Shown one piece after another: positions 10,931 through 22,082 of a stretch of DNA of 64,000 nucleotides; position 1 is the first letter of the stretch, and each line of letters starts with the position of its first letter. Position numbers and translations under genes: made by a program. The DNA comes from Misgurnus anguillicaudatus (Eukaryota > Chordata > Actinopteri > Cypriniformes > Cobitidae): NCBI RefSeq assembly GCF_027580225.2, contig NC_073356.2, positions 3,224,001-3,288,000 of the forward strand. Reading direction: 5' to 3'. The notes under the pieces were generated by a model. It saw only the letters and a program-made list of their open reading frames with translations. It was not told the origin of the DNA and did not search any database.

Positions 10931-11231
10931 AAAAACTTTTGTAACAAAGTACTGCATTTATCAGGCTAGAGCATCTGTATCTCAAAATAGAGACCATACA
11001 GTGATGCTAAACCCGTAGACCTTTTAAACGATGTATAGTAATGTTAAAATTAATATTATTAAAGTTTGTAGACAGTAGGCTATATAGACATTGTTAGCAG
11101 CGTTTAAAAAAACGACGTCATCACGCCCACGAATTAGTGCGCGTCGAGAAGTCAAAACAGAGAATGTTTAATTTTATTCAATTTTAGATGATGGAATATG
11201 CAGAAAGAATATAATTAGGCTGAGAGGTCTT

Positions 11232-12477
11232 GGCCCGGTTGCATAAAGCACCTTAAGTTTTTCCTTTAAGTGTGATAGTTAAGGGGTAAAATCCCCTTAC
11301 CTACAGTAAGAGAATAATTTAAGGGTGTTGCATACAGTATAATCCCTTAAATGTTTCTCTTAGGTAAGGGTAATCGTTAAATTACCCTTATTATTGAACC
11401 AAATCGCTACAAACATAGTATGTCAGCTTACAAGTTGCACATAGATGGCTGCACGGTGGTGCCATCTTCCACAGTTAAGAATTTAGGCGTAATGTTCGAC
11501 AGCAATCTATCTTTCGATAGTCATATCTCCAACGTCTGCCGCACAGCATTCTTCCATCTTAGAAATATCTCAAAAATACGCCATATGCTGTCTGCATCAG
11601 ATGCAGAAAAGCTTATCCATGCTTTTATGACTATTGTAACTCGTTAATCGGGGGATGCCATGCAAATCAGGTAAACAAGCTACAGCTGGTTCAAAACGCC
11701 GCCGCAAGAGTGCTAACTCGATCGAAAAAGTATGACCACATTAGCCCAATTCTGGCATCTTTACATTGGCTACCAGTTAAATATCGCATACAATTTAAAA
11801 TATTACTAACCACCTACAAAGCCTTAAATAGCCTAGCGCCCTCGTATATTAAAGAACTACTATCAGAATACAATCCACCACGTAAACTGCGCTCACAAAA
11901 TTCGGGTCACTTAATTATCCCTAGAATATCAAAAGTGTCTAAAGGTGGTAGATCCTTTTCCTACTTGGCCCCTAAGCTCTGGAATGATTTACCAAATAAT
12001 GTTCGAGTATCAGACACAGTAGATCAATTTAAATCTAAACTTAAGATATTCTTCTTTAACAAAGCATTCACATAAAATATGTCCAGTCAATGTACTTTTC
12101 CAGCAGTAGTTATTTTGGCTTAGCTTAGCACTTTACTGTTTATGTAACATTATTAATACGCTTGCTTGTACGGTTTAACCTTAGCCGCTATGTTCTACTG
12201 CTTATATTATCTTTTGATTTTCTGTGTTCTCCTTTACATATACTCATGTAAAGCTGCTTTGCAACAATTAACACTTGTGAAAAGCGCTATATAAATAAAA
12301 TTGAATTGAATTGAAATGTTTCACGACAGCGACCCAAGTTTGTTGTTATAAAATACTATTGTTGCCATGGAGATGCAACAGAAAAAAACGTATTTTTTGT
12401 AGCACTCTTAAGCTTAAATGAAACAAGGGTGAACTTAAGGGAAAATTATACTTAAGGTGCTTTATGCAACTGGGCCC
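11232..12477. mobile_element. TIR element carrying an L2 fragment
   Basis: The left end GGCCCGGTTGCATAAAGCAC and the reversed right end GGGCCCAGTTGCATAAAGCA match closely and both continue into CTTAAG. The element lies inside the hAT and surrounds an L2 piece. No transposase is present. The TSD is unclear. Confidence 0.65.
11390..12315 (+). pseudogene. L2-type LINE, 3' part of ORF2 plus 3' tail
   Basis: This encodes the C-terminal third of an L2-clade reverse-transcriptase protein, downstream of the catalytic motifs. The first part (11420-11647) has NLGVMFDSNLSFDSHISNVC; the second (11710-12075) has [20 protein letters not shown], then FSYLAPKLWNDLPNNVR and a final FFFNKAFT. A stop and a frame change between 11647 and 11710 disable it. 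The 3' UTR ends in AAAGCGCTATATAAATAAAA followed by TTGAATTGAATTG, a tail-repeat typical of this family. It is 5' truncated, as expected from target-primed reverse transcription. Confidence 0.88.
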
Positions 12478-12645
12478 TGTTGCTTTATACTGTAGCATAT
12501 TCAGGTTGTGCATCATGTTTTTGAAAAGTAATTAGTAATTACTTTTGAAAATAAGTAATCAGTAAAGTAACAGGATTACTTTCTTAAGGAAGTAATCAGT
12601 AACTAATTACTATTTCCAAGTAACTTGACCAACACTGGACATTTA

Positions 12646-13060
12646 AGACACTGTCTCAATTTACTGTCATAATTTTGGTAAGAAATGGTGATGCAATATG
12701 AAACAGGCTGCAGGAGGTGCAATGATATAATGCAGCACCTGAGAGTAGTCCCCTAATTTTCAATAGCAGGAGAACATTTTCGGCACAGCGTAATATCATT
12801 GTGCCTCTTGCAGCTATGTTACAGAAGCAAAGACTTGATTATTATGCCTGAATGAGAGTATAGTTTCTCACCATATCAGATAAGAAAATTGTATTTTCCG
12901 TCAGTCTTCCGTCAGTACACGATGTACCTACTCAGTCAACAATTTGATCTCTCAGTGAAGTCACCATGAGCTCACAAGATCCTCATAATGTTGTCACAAT
13001 GTGTGGGTCACAGTGATCTAAAACTGTAACCACACAGTTCACTCATGGTGTGCTCCTATA
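12646..13060. other. Non-coding stretch, nothing recognised
   Basis: About 400 bp between the hAT and a TTAA MITE. It contains the second half of the decayed direct repeat noted at 9107-9827. No ORF or terminal repeats. Confidence 0.4.
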
Positions 13061-13064
13061 TTAA

Positions 13065-13590
13065 CTCATTCACCGCCAGCCTTTTTGAGAAAAGTTGCCC
13101 ACCTGCATTTTTGTGATTTTAACAAAATTTTCACAAATTTCCTTGCAGGAAAAATCATTTTCTATAAATATATAAACATACAAATTATATTAAATTAAAG
13201 AACACACCCTCTGCTTTCAAACAAACAAACAACAAACAACCAAACAAAATGGGGAAAAAACGCTCTATTATATATTTACTTTTTCCACTTAATTTAACCA
13301 CTGAAATATGGATATGTCTCTTCAAAAATACAACATTTTGAGCAAAAAGCTTAAAAAAATTGCGTTTTTGTAAAGGAATTTATGTTAGAGATCAGACTCA
13401 GAATGACTATCAAACATAAAGGCAGTTAAAATAACCATTAAATCTTTTTAACTTCCGTTTTTGATAAATTCGATTTGGTGTATAAAAGCGGTATTACACT
13501 TTCACTTTGAAATTCGTCCAAAAAGGCATATTTATTAGTTAAATATGAACTCATAAATGACGAGATAACTCGTCAATGGCGGTGAATGAG
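13065..13590 (+). mobile_element. TTAA-target MITE (CTCATTCACCGCC family), copy 1, 526 bp
   Basis: It has TTAA at 13061-13064 and 13591-13594 and inverted ends CTCATTCACCGCCA. Other copies are at 46944-47486 (close) and 16038-16407 (diverged, opposite orientation). Because the copy at 46944 interrupts a readable LINE ORF at a single TTAA, the target site is certain for the family. Confidence 0.85.
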
Positions 13591-13738
13591 TTAAGGTCAC
13601 CATATGAGGTCACTGCACACTCACTGGCCCTCATTTATCAAAAGTGCGTACACCAAATTTCCAGCGTACACCTGGATGTGGTGTACATATACGCACATTT
13701 TGAGTTAGTGTGGAAATGCAAAGAAAAAAATTCCTAAA

Positions 13739-14272
13739 GGGCTCGTTATAGTCGTGCGTTGGTCCTACGGCGTAGCAGCGACGGCGTAGGTTCCGCGTCG
13801 GTTTTCATTTATACTTTTGCGTCGTCGTCCGCGTGGACGTGCAAGCACACGCGTGGCCGCTGGTAGGCAGTATCCACGCGTGTAACCACAGTAGCAGCAC
13901 AAACGTGAAAGAAGAAAAGCTTAGCAGTTAACCCACAAACGAAGAAGAAACAGCAACTTGTTGTGTATAATTTGAGATGACCAGCAATGATGGAAGTAAA
14001 TAAACAGCGACTTTTGATGCAGTTTGAGTTAAATCACTCCTCAACTTGGCTCATCTTTGTTTTCACCATCACAAACGGAAATACCTATGACGCAGTTTTT
14101 TTACCTTACGGGAGGGGTTCTGGTGGACCAATCACAGCGCTTGCGGTCCGCGTACATCTGATGCGCTGTTAAATTTTTTGTGAGTTGCGCGTCAGGCCAC
14201 GCAGAGCTACGCACAGGCTACGGATAGCCTACGGTGTAGAACCTACGCACGACTATAAATCGCTCTTAAGAC
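13739..14272. mobile_element. MITE with TATAGTCGTGCGT ends
   Basis: GGGCTCGTTATAGTCGTGCG at the left pairs with AGAGCGATTTATAGTCGTGC from the right end read in reverse. The ends are rich in CCTACG/CGTAGG words. About 530 bp, no ORF of note. Confidence 0.6.
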
Positions 14273-15590
14273 AACAAAACGGACTGACAAACTAAAAGAT
14301 ATGATTACCCATTGTAAAAAAACAACAACATAGTAATTATAAACTTCAGTGTTTGTTTTTGTGCAACATGAACTTGAATGTTTAATTTGTGTGACTTTAC
14401 CAAAGCATTTGGTTTGTAGACATTTGTATTCCTTCAGTTGCGAGCCTGTGTGCTTTACCTGACGTTCAGGGCAGAGCATGTGAGCGGAGCGTAGCATTGA
14501 GTGGGGCGATAATATAAGCACCATCAGAGCGCAGAGCGCCTTTCTGAAAATTCCGCTCATTCAATACGCTCAGCACTGCTCGCTAAACCCAGAACGCCCT
14601 TTGATAATTTGCTAGTTCGAGAATCTGTGAAAACTTCTAGCAATAGGTTATGGAATTGAAGCCTTAAATATAAATGTAATGTAAAAATTAAAGTTAAGAT
14701 TGAGCAGGCAGAAGAAATTGAAAGGAGTGCACATGTTAGAAAGCACCAGGATGTATGAAAGCATGGTAGTGCATCAAAAGGTAAGCTAGTTAGTTACATA
14801 CCATTCGATGATAAATAAATACATGAATAGGTAAAGTAAGATGCTTGTGTTGAATGGAGCCGTGAATCCGATCATGAGGACATGCGGATAACTTATAATC
14901 ATTTATAATCATCTTTTATGCTACATTATGGACACAAATTAACAATTATTTTTCTTATTTAGTTTAGAATTTGTTCCCAATATTTAACAGTTTGTTCCTT
15001 GGAATTAAATATTATAATATTTCATAATAACTATTACAATTATTAATAACTATTACAATTATTATAACTTCAAATTATGAATTAGCCTAGTAAAACATGT
15101 GGATGTCATGGAAATAAATTGTTAATTTGAATTATATCCGAAGCTACGTATCAAACTGGATCTTAGCTAACAAACAACTGTATGTAAATACAGAACAACA
15201 CACTACAGAAGTTACTACACAATTTTAAATATTGTTACAAAAAAACTTTAAGCAGATTAATAAAAAAGAACCATTAAGCAGATTAATAATAATAATAATG
15301 CCATTGTTCTTCTAAATAACAATAAGCGTCATTAATAATAAAAATTATAATAATAATAATAAGAAGAATATTACAAATATTAATGTGTCTTTAATCCCAC
15401 TCTTTAAACTCCCAAATTAAACAATTTTGTTTCTTTCCACTTCCTTGGATTCTCTTCTTTGCCGTCTTCCGTGTGTCAGTGGCGTAAAATGGGGCCGTGG
15501 GGGAAGCAGAGACTTGAATTTATATGAGAGTTATTCTAATGACGATCGTTTTCAGCGGCGGCATTTATGAAGGGCAGGTATTGTGTACAC
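14273..15590. other. AT-rich interior with (TAA)n, no gene
   Basis: Interior of the 13628-15697 element. Low-complexity TAA/ATT repeats are concentrated at about 15282-15363. I see no domain in the short ORFs here. Confidence 0.5.
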
Positions 15591-15697
15591 CTGAAATTCA
15601 AAGGTATGCACAACTTTATAAATCAGGTGGTGAGAGTGTAAACATCATCTTACGCCAACATATACAGCTGTTTCTACACAAGAATGATAAATGAGAG

Positions 15698-15994
15698 CTA
15701 TTCCGTCCTTATTCCAGCCCTTTGTGTAAATTGACAGATAGTTTTAACTCCTCTTCTAATCACCACACTGGACGAAGATGAATCATTCACTTCTTTAATC
15801 ATAACAAAAGTAGGGTAAAACTGAAACCAAAAATATACATAAATGAGTACTAAATCTTCAAATTAAGTCTGTTTACGATTTAAAACATACTAGTACAAAT
15901 AACTTGTTATTTTACACAATGAAATAGCTATTTAAAGATTTTAGTCAGTTAGCTCAGACTATTCTATTTATGCCACAGCCGGGATAAATTAACA
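15698..15994 (-). repeat. BEL 3' LTR (5' eight bases missing)
   Basis: It matches 25609-25910 along its length, for example AGCCCTTTGTGTAAATTGAC, GATGAATCATTCACTTCTTT and the terminal GGGATAAATTAACA. Its left edge lacks the TGTTTTAC start seen in the other LTR and instead runs into the 13628-15697 element. Several substitutions separate the two LTRs, in keeping with an old insertion. Confidence 0.8.
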
Positions 15995-16037
15995 CCCGGA
16001 AATCTATTTTAATAACATATATCTCATCTTACATTAA

Positions 16038-16407
16038 CTCTTTCCCCGCCATTGACGAGTTATCTCGTCAATCTGCATTACCGCTATTATCCACTAGGCA
16101 AACAGCTGTATGTCCGTGTATGTTTTAAAGACCGCTCTGCATCTGATCTCTATCAAAAGTCCGTCACAAAAATGGAATTATCTCAGCTTTTTGCTCAAAA
16201 TTTTCTGTTTTTGATGAAACCTACACATATTTGAGAGGTGATAAAAACAGAACACATGAAGGTAGGATGAAACGGATTTTTTTGTTTAAAAGCAGAGGGT
16301 CTGTTCTCTTAATTCATATATTGTTTGTTTATACATTTAAAAAGGAGCATTTTCTGGAAGGCATTAAACTTTTGTGAAAATCATGAAAAATGCTGGCGGG
16401 GAAAGAG
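16038..16407 (-). mobile_element. TTAA-target MITE, copy 3, diverged and inverted
   Basis: TTAA at 16034-16037 and 16408-16411 flanks CTCTTTCCCCGCC ends. The GACGAGTTATCTCGTCAAT palindrome near the left end corresponds to the right end of copies 13065-13590 and 46944-47486. It lies in the BEL 3' non-coding region. Confidence 0.75.
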
Positions 16408-16747
16408 TTAAATATTCCTCTGCATAGATAGATGACAAGTTTAAGAACATTTACATACCAACGATGCTCGTTTATAGCTTGAAATGTGAGCAGATGGACT
16501 TAGACTGGTTCTGAAAGACCAGAAGCTGCTGACTAAAAACATTACTGGGCGCTTCTTGATGATGTCATTAAAAAAAGCCACAGAACAAATGTGACTGTAA
16601 TTTCTTTAGTATCCACTAGGGGGAGTAGGAGGAGAAACAATACGTAACACATTAATACAGAACACACCAATACAGAACACTCCCCATCTGGTGTTCCTGG
16701 ATACCATTACTTAATCTATCATACATGTCTGAAAGGGCAGTCATAGT

Positions 16748-18200
16748 CTAGTCTCCGGATGGTAAGAGGAGGACCAACTCTGTAACTGGCCTCAGGAACA
16801 CTTTAACTCCATCTGGATTTGCAACCTTGACTTCTACTTTACTAACTCTGCCATCCTTGCTGGGAAACACTTCGGCGATACGGCCTATAGGCCATGTGTT
16901 TCTTTTGGCTTGATTGACCTTGATGAGCACCAAACTCATTTAAGTGAGATTTGGCTTGTCAGATTGCCACTTCCTTCTTGTCTGCAGAGTGGGCAGGTAT
17001 TGTTTCCTTCATTTGTCCTAGAAGGTGTTGGCAAGACTTTGTACCTGTCTCCACTGACGTCTGTACATGTCTTTGCCATCGAAGTCGCCTGGCGGTGCAA
17101 GGGAGGGACAAGTTTTTTGTGTAAACAGAGTCGCAAGGGTAAGTATAAATGGATCATCTGGATCTGTAGACACTGGTACGAGCGGCCCGGAATTTACAAT
17201 GGCTGTCACTTCAGCCATCAAGCTGACTAGGACCTCGTGGGTGATTCTTGAAGACCCGAGCTGTAAGAACATTGAGTCCAAGATCTTGCGGGTCAGCCCT
17301 ATCATCCTTTCCCAGGCTCCGCCCATATGGGAAGCGTGATGGGGGTTAAACTCCCACACCCAACCTTGATCGGTAAGAAATCTCTCCACTTTTTATTGAT
17401 GTTGGAAGGAATCAATAGCTCATGACAGGCTCTGACAAAGTTAGTTCCCCTGTCCGAGCGTAGCTGTTTGACCAGTCCACGGTTAGGCATTGATAAAGGA
17501 AGATGTGTCCATATATTTGATGATTTCGATGTGGATGGCACGAAAGCTTAGACAGCAGAACAAGACCGCCCATCTTTTACTGTCTGCTTGACCTCCCCAT
17601 GTGCGTTGTGAAGAGACTGACCATGGTCCAAAGACATCGAGCCCCACGTATGAAAATGGAAGATCTATGTTAAGGCGGCAGTTGGGTAAGTCGGCCATTT
17701 TCTGAGTTTTGCAGGTGCAACGGAGTCTACAACAAGTGACACATCTGAAAATGAGGCTGTTCACACACCTTTTTCCACCCACAATCCACAAACCTGCAGA
17801 ACGAATGGCGCCCTCTGTAAAGGGCGTCCCTGATGTTGAGTCCGTTCATGAAAATAGAGCACAAGAAGAGTGGCAATGTGGTGGCGACCAGGAACTATTA
17901 TAGGTTGCTTCTCCTGATATCCCATACTAGGTGTCAGTCTGAATGTCCAGCTCAGCAGTAATGATCTCTGCGATGTCCACTGCTAACACGGCAGCACAAA
18001 GTTCCAACCGCAGAATAGTCAATTCCGGCCGAGGGGCTAGTTTTGCTTTGCCAAGAACAAAGCTTACATGACAGCTTCCATCTTGGTCAAAGAGCCTTAA
18101 GTAGGCCACAGCTGCTACTGACTTGACTGATGCATCCAAGAAAATGCAGAGTTCTCTGAGTTGGGCTGTAGATGGAGAATCCTGCATATAGGACCTAGGT
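16748..18200 (-). pseudogene. BEL/Pao integrase and RNase H region
   Basis: Reading from the right, 18200-17927 gives the RNase H-like segment (LRELCIFLDASVKSVAAVAY, then ELTILRLELCAAVLAVDIAE). 17791-17483 covers the integrase zinc-binding region and first catalytic block, with YVGLDVFGPW. 17541-17302 holds RSDRGTNFV, the second Asp. 17389-17018 holds GGAWERMIG, the catalytic Glu. 16939-16748 is the BEL-specific C-terminal domain (SLVLIKVNQAKRNTWPIGRI ... FLRPVTELVLLLPSGD). Integrase would join the cDNA to host DNA. At least three frame changes and a stop before 16939 inactivate it. The Tc1 insertion starts at 18202. Confidence 0.88.
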
Positions 18201-18201
18201 A

Positions 18202-19828
18202 CAGTATTGTTCAAAATAATAGCAGTACAATGTGACTAACCAGAATAATCAAGGTTTTTAGTATATTTTTTATTGCTACGTGGCAAACAAGTTACCAGTA
18301 GGTTCAGTAGATTCTCAGAAAACAAACAAGACGCAGCATTCATGATATGCATGCTCTTAAGGCTGTGCAATTGGGCAATTAGTTGAAAGGGGTGTGTTCA
18401 TAAAAATAGCAGTGTCTACCTTTGACTGTACAAACTCAAAACTATTTTGTACAAACATTTTTTTTCTGGGATTTAGCAATCCTGTGAATCACTAAACTAA
18501 TATTTAGTTGTATGATCACAGTTTTTTAAAACTGCTTGACATCTGTGTGGCATGGAGTCAACCAACTTGTGGCACCTCTCAGCTGTTATTCCACTCCATG
18601 ATTCTTTAACAACATTCTACAATTCATTCACATTTCTTGGTTTTGCTTCAGAAACAGCATTTTTGATATCACCCCACAAGTTCTCAATTGGATTAAGGTC
18701 TGGAGATTGGGCTGGCCACTCCATAACATTAATTTTGTTGGTTTGGAACCAAGACTTTGCCCGTTTACTAGTGTGTTTTGGGTCATTGTCTTGTTGAAAC
18801 AACCATTTCAAGGGCATGTCCTCTTCAGCATAGGGCAACATGACCTCTTCAAGTATTTTAACATATGCAAACTGATCCATGATCCTGGTATGCGATAAAT
18901 AGGCCCAACACCATAGTAGAAGAAACATGCCAATTTCATGATGCTTGCACCTCAATGCTTCACTGTCTTCACTATGTACTGTGGCTTGAATTCAGAGTTT
19001 GGGGGTCGTCTCACAAACTGCCTGTGGCCATTGGACCCAAAAAGAACAATTTTACTCTCATCAGTCCACAAAATGTTCCTCCATTTCTCTTTAGGCCAGT
19101 TGATGTGTTCTTTGGCAAATTGTAACCTCTTCTGCACATGCCTTTTTTTTAACAGAGGGACTTTGCGGGGGATTCTTGAAAATAGATTAGCTTCACACAG
19201 ACGTCTTCTAACTGTCACAGTACTTACAGGTAACTCCAGACTGTCTTTGATCATCCTGGAGGTGATCATTGGCTGAGCCTTTGCCATTCTGGTTATTCTT
19301 CTATCCATTTTGATGGTCGTCTTCCGTTTTCTTCCACGTCTCTCTGGTTTTGCTCTCTATTTTAAGGCATTGGAGATCATTTTAGCTGAACAGCCTATCA
19401 TTTTTTGCACCTCTTTATAGGTTTTCCCCTCTCCAATCAACTTTTTAATCAAAGTACGCTGTTCTTTTGAACAATGTCTTGAATGACCCATTTTCCTCAG
19501 CTTTCAAATGCATGTTCAACAAGTGTTGGCTTCATCCTTAAATAGGGGCCACCTGATTCACACATGTTTCTTCACAAAATTGATGACCTCAGTGATTGAA
19601 TGCAACACTGCTATTTTTTTGAACACACCCCTTTCAACTAATTCAACTAATTGCCCAATTGCACAGCCTTAAGAGCGTGCATATCATGAATGCTGGGTCT
19701 CATTTGTTTTCTGAGAATCTACTGAACCTACTGGTAACTTGTTTGCCACGTAGCAATAAAAAAATATACTAAAAACCTTGATTATTCTAGTTAGTCACAT
19801 TGTACTGCTATTATTTTGAACAATACCG
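18202..19828 (-). mobile_element. Tc1-like transposon, 1.63 kb, long TIRs
   Basis: TA flanks it at 18200-18201 and 19829-19830. The left end CAGTATTGTTCAAAATAATA and reversed right end CGGTATTGTTCAAAATAATA extend into inverted repeats of about 210 bp that carry a second repeat near their inner ends (CACACCCCTTTCAACTAA). Such long repeats with outer and inner motifs are the IR/DR arrangement seen in Sleeping Beauty-type fish Tc1 elements. It interrupts the BEL polyprotein between RNase H and reverse-transcriptase sequence. Confidence 0.92.
18617..19491 (-). pseudogene. Tc1 transposase (DD34E), broken
   Basis: The Met at 19491 starts MGHSRHCSKEQRTLIKKLIG, the paired-like helix-turn-helix, followed by a basic GRKRKT stretch. 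The catalytic domain (19308-18617) shows all three acidic residues in context: [15 protein letters not shown] and NPIENLW. An amber stop near 19358, a stop near 18952 and a frame change near 18900 prevent a full-length product. The length without the lesions would be about 290-340 residues, near the family norm. It cannot mobilise itself but its TIRs look usable. Confidence 0.88.
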
Positions 19829-19830
19829 TA

Positions 19831-20636
19831 TCTGTAGGTTTCTGAGCTCTTGGAGTGATCCTCTCCATGCTGTCCATTGCTGCTCTTTCTCGGCAGGTAG
19901 CGGTGCGTCCCAGTCATGACAGTCAACTGTTAATTCTCGAAGTATGGCTTTTCCCTGCAGCAAGATTGGGGCGACGAATCCCAAGGGGTCATACAGGCTG
20001 TTAATGGTTGACAAGCCTCCACGTCGTGTAAAAGGTTTGTGTTCATCAGACACCTGAGATGTGGATGTGTCATTCTTCATATCCCAACTGACACCTAAAC
20101 TTCGCTGCATGGGAAGATCATCGACTTCCGGATCTAGATTCTTTAGGTCGCTGGCATGGTCATCTGAGGGGAAGGCTGCCATGACTTCTGCATTGTTTAA
20201 CGCGATCTTATGCAGCCTGACGTTGGAACATGCCAGCATCTGCTGTGCTCTTTTAAGCAGATCGATAGCAGCTGAAGCTGAATGTAGAGATTTGAATGCA
20301 TCATCTACGTAGAAGTTCCTCTCCACAAATCTTCTAACATCTCTTCCAAAGGTCTCCTCTCCCTCTTGTGCAGTCTTCCTCAGTCCAAAGATAGCAACAG
20401 CCGGTAAAGGACTGTTTCCAAAAACATGCATGCGCATTCTATATTCCTTGATGTCTTTGTTAAAGTCATTGTCTTGATACCACAGAGAACGTAAGAAGTT
20501 CCTGTGGTCTGGTCTGACAAGGAAGCAGTGGAACATCTGCTGGATGTCAGCTGTGATAGCAACAGAGTCCTGATGGTAATGAAGCAGCACGCCTAGGAGT
20601 TTATCATTAAGGTCCGGACCAGTCAGGAGAACATCA
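19831..20636 (-). pseudogene. BEL/Pao reverse transcriptase, C-terminal part
   Basis: A 259-aa open segment (20590-19811) plus the upstream piece to 20636. Catalytic block A is ADIQQMFHCF and block C is FYVDD, the Pao version of the YxDD box. Downstream comes FTRRGGLSTINSLYDPLGFV, typical of the A17/Pao domain between reverse transcriptase and RNase H. The reading is uninterrupted until the Tc1 boundary. At the other side it continues across the TTAA foldback into 21469-21660. Confidence 0.9.
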
Positions 20637-20640
20637 TTAA

Positions 20641-21464
20641 AGGAATAGTTCGGCCAAAAACGATATTAAACCCATTATTTACTCACCCCCAAGCTGTCCA
20701 AGTTGCATATGTCCATCGTTTTTCAGACAAACACATTTTCGGATATTTTAGAAAATATTTTAGATCTTTCTGTTGATTAAATGTAATGTTACGGGGTCCA
20801 GCAATAGTCCACGACCTTCAAGTCCAAAAAAAGTGCGTTCATCCTTCACAAATTAAATCCAAACGGCTCCAGGATGATAAACAAAGGTCTTCTGAGGGTG
20901 GTCTGTGCGGTGTTGTTGTGGAGGTATCCATATTTGAAATGTTGTTGACGTTGTTAGCTGCCTTCCGGTAGCGCCGCCATCTTAGACTCAGGAGAGAGTA
21001 TTAGCGTAGTGTACGCACTTTTCTTAGTGACGTATGACAAATTCGGAGGGCGGGGGACAGAGCAGCAACAGAGAAACCGCTGTATGCTGCGTAAGCGCTC
21101 ATCCTGAATGCGGATGACTCTAAAATGGCGGCGCTTCCGGAAGGTAGTTAATTACGTTAATAACATTTTAAATATGGATATTTCTACAACAACACCGCAC
21201 GGATTACCCTCAGAAGACCTTTGTTTATCATCCTGGAGCCGTTTGGATTTAATTTGTGAAGGATGGACGCACTTTTTTTGGACTTGAAGGTCGTGGACTA
21301 TTGCTGGACCCCGTAACATTACATTTACTCAACAGAAAGATCTAAAATATTTTCTAAAATATCCGACAATGTGTTTGTCTGAAAAACGATGGACATATGC
21401 AACTCGGACAGCTTGGGGGTGAGTAAATCATGGGTTTATTATCGTTTTTGGCCGAACTATTCCT
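20641..21464. mobile_element. TTAA foldback element, copy 1, 824 bp
   Basis: TTAA at 20637-20640 and 21465-21468. The ends are AGGAATAGTTCGGCCAAAAA in inverted orientation, and the two arms of roughly 300-380 bp are near-complete reverse complements, so one strand could form a long hairpin. The unpaired centre (about 20985-21110) is GC-rich. Removing the element and one TTAA restores the BEL reading frame. The copy at 44261-45083 is closely related. PiggyBac or Kolobok ancestry is inferred from the target site only. Confidence 0.9.
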
Positions 21465-21468
21465 TTAA

Positions 21469-22082
21469 GGTTTTTGTAGGGTGATACACCCCAAAAATAG
21501 GTAGATACCAGCACTCCTCCTCAGGTTCGAGCAGAGGGACTTCTTCTGCATGTTCATTTTGAAAAATCTTTTGCATAAATGTGAAGAAGTGCTCCTTCAG
21601 CTCAGTTAAGAGCTTGAACCTTGTTGGGCAGGTGGTGTCTCGGTGTCTTAAAAGGTAAGGGAGCCGTCCAACTTTATCTTTATCCTTTATCTTTACCGTT
21701 ATCTTTATCTTTGTAAAACCCTAGTTTCATGAGGTTAAGAAATTCTGCGTCTTCAAATGAAGGTGCAATTTTGTTGTCATCTTTGGATCTCTGAAACACA
21801 GCGCATCCTATGTGGTCCTTGCAGATGAGAGACCCAGTGTTGTCATGTATTTCTTTCACAAAGTACCAATTGGTGCATGGTTTGAAGTGGGAAGCTCGTC
21901 CATTTTCTAGTGTGTTAGTGTAGAAGGTGTTCACTACGTCTGGTTTGTGGACTTTACCAAGGCAGACACTGCCCACTATAACCCAGCCCAAGTCAAGCTT
22001 TTGTGAGTATGGAGAGTCGTGCGGGCAGTTAATTTGTTTACGCATTTTGTGGACTCTGATGAGGTCTCTGCGAAGCAGCAAC
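21469..22082 (-). pseudogene. BEL/Pao protease-reverse transcriptase linker region
   Basis: The segment 22081-21680 reads LLRRDLIRVHKMRKQINCPH, then QKLDLGWVIVGSVCLGKVHK, the conserved block that follows the aspartic protease in BEL polyproteins. 21660-21480 gives FKLLTELKEHFFTFMQKIFQ and the PLLEPEEECWYLPIFGVYHP motif at the start of reverse transcriptase. A low-complexity GATAAAG stretch near 21675-21715 causes a frame change. The right boundary is the target site of the short LTR element (GCAAC at 22078-22082). Confidence 0.85.

Larger units (their letters stand above)
9828..12637 (+). mobile_element. hAT element, 2.8 kb, TSD GACATTTA, with nested insertions
   Basis: The ends are CAGTGATGGGCAGTAACG and, reversed, CAGTGTTGGTCAAGTTACTT. 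The 8-bp TSD GACATTTA is perfect at 9820-9827 and 12638-12645. Near the left end it keeps a BED zinc-finger ORF (10093-10371) but no hAT catalytic or dimerisation region. Later additions are a 107-bp tandem duplication (10321-10531), an L2 3'-end piece (10678-10930) and a TIR element (11232-12477) that itself encloses an L2 fragment. Confidence 0.9.
13628..15697. mobile_element. TIR element with CTCATTTATCA ends, abutting the BEL LTR
   Basis: The left end CCCTCATTTATCAAAAGTGC and the reversed right end CTCTCATTTATCATTCTTGT match over the first dozen bases. Within the ends, GTGTACACC-like segments also face each other (13690 and 15590). The right end directly adjoins the BEL LTR, whose first bases are missing, so this junction is a truncation or a later insertion. 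A second TIR element lies inside (13739-14272). No coding sequence is recognised. Confidence 0.5.
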
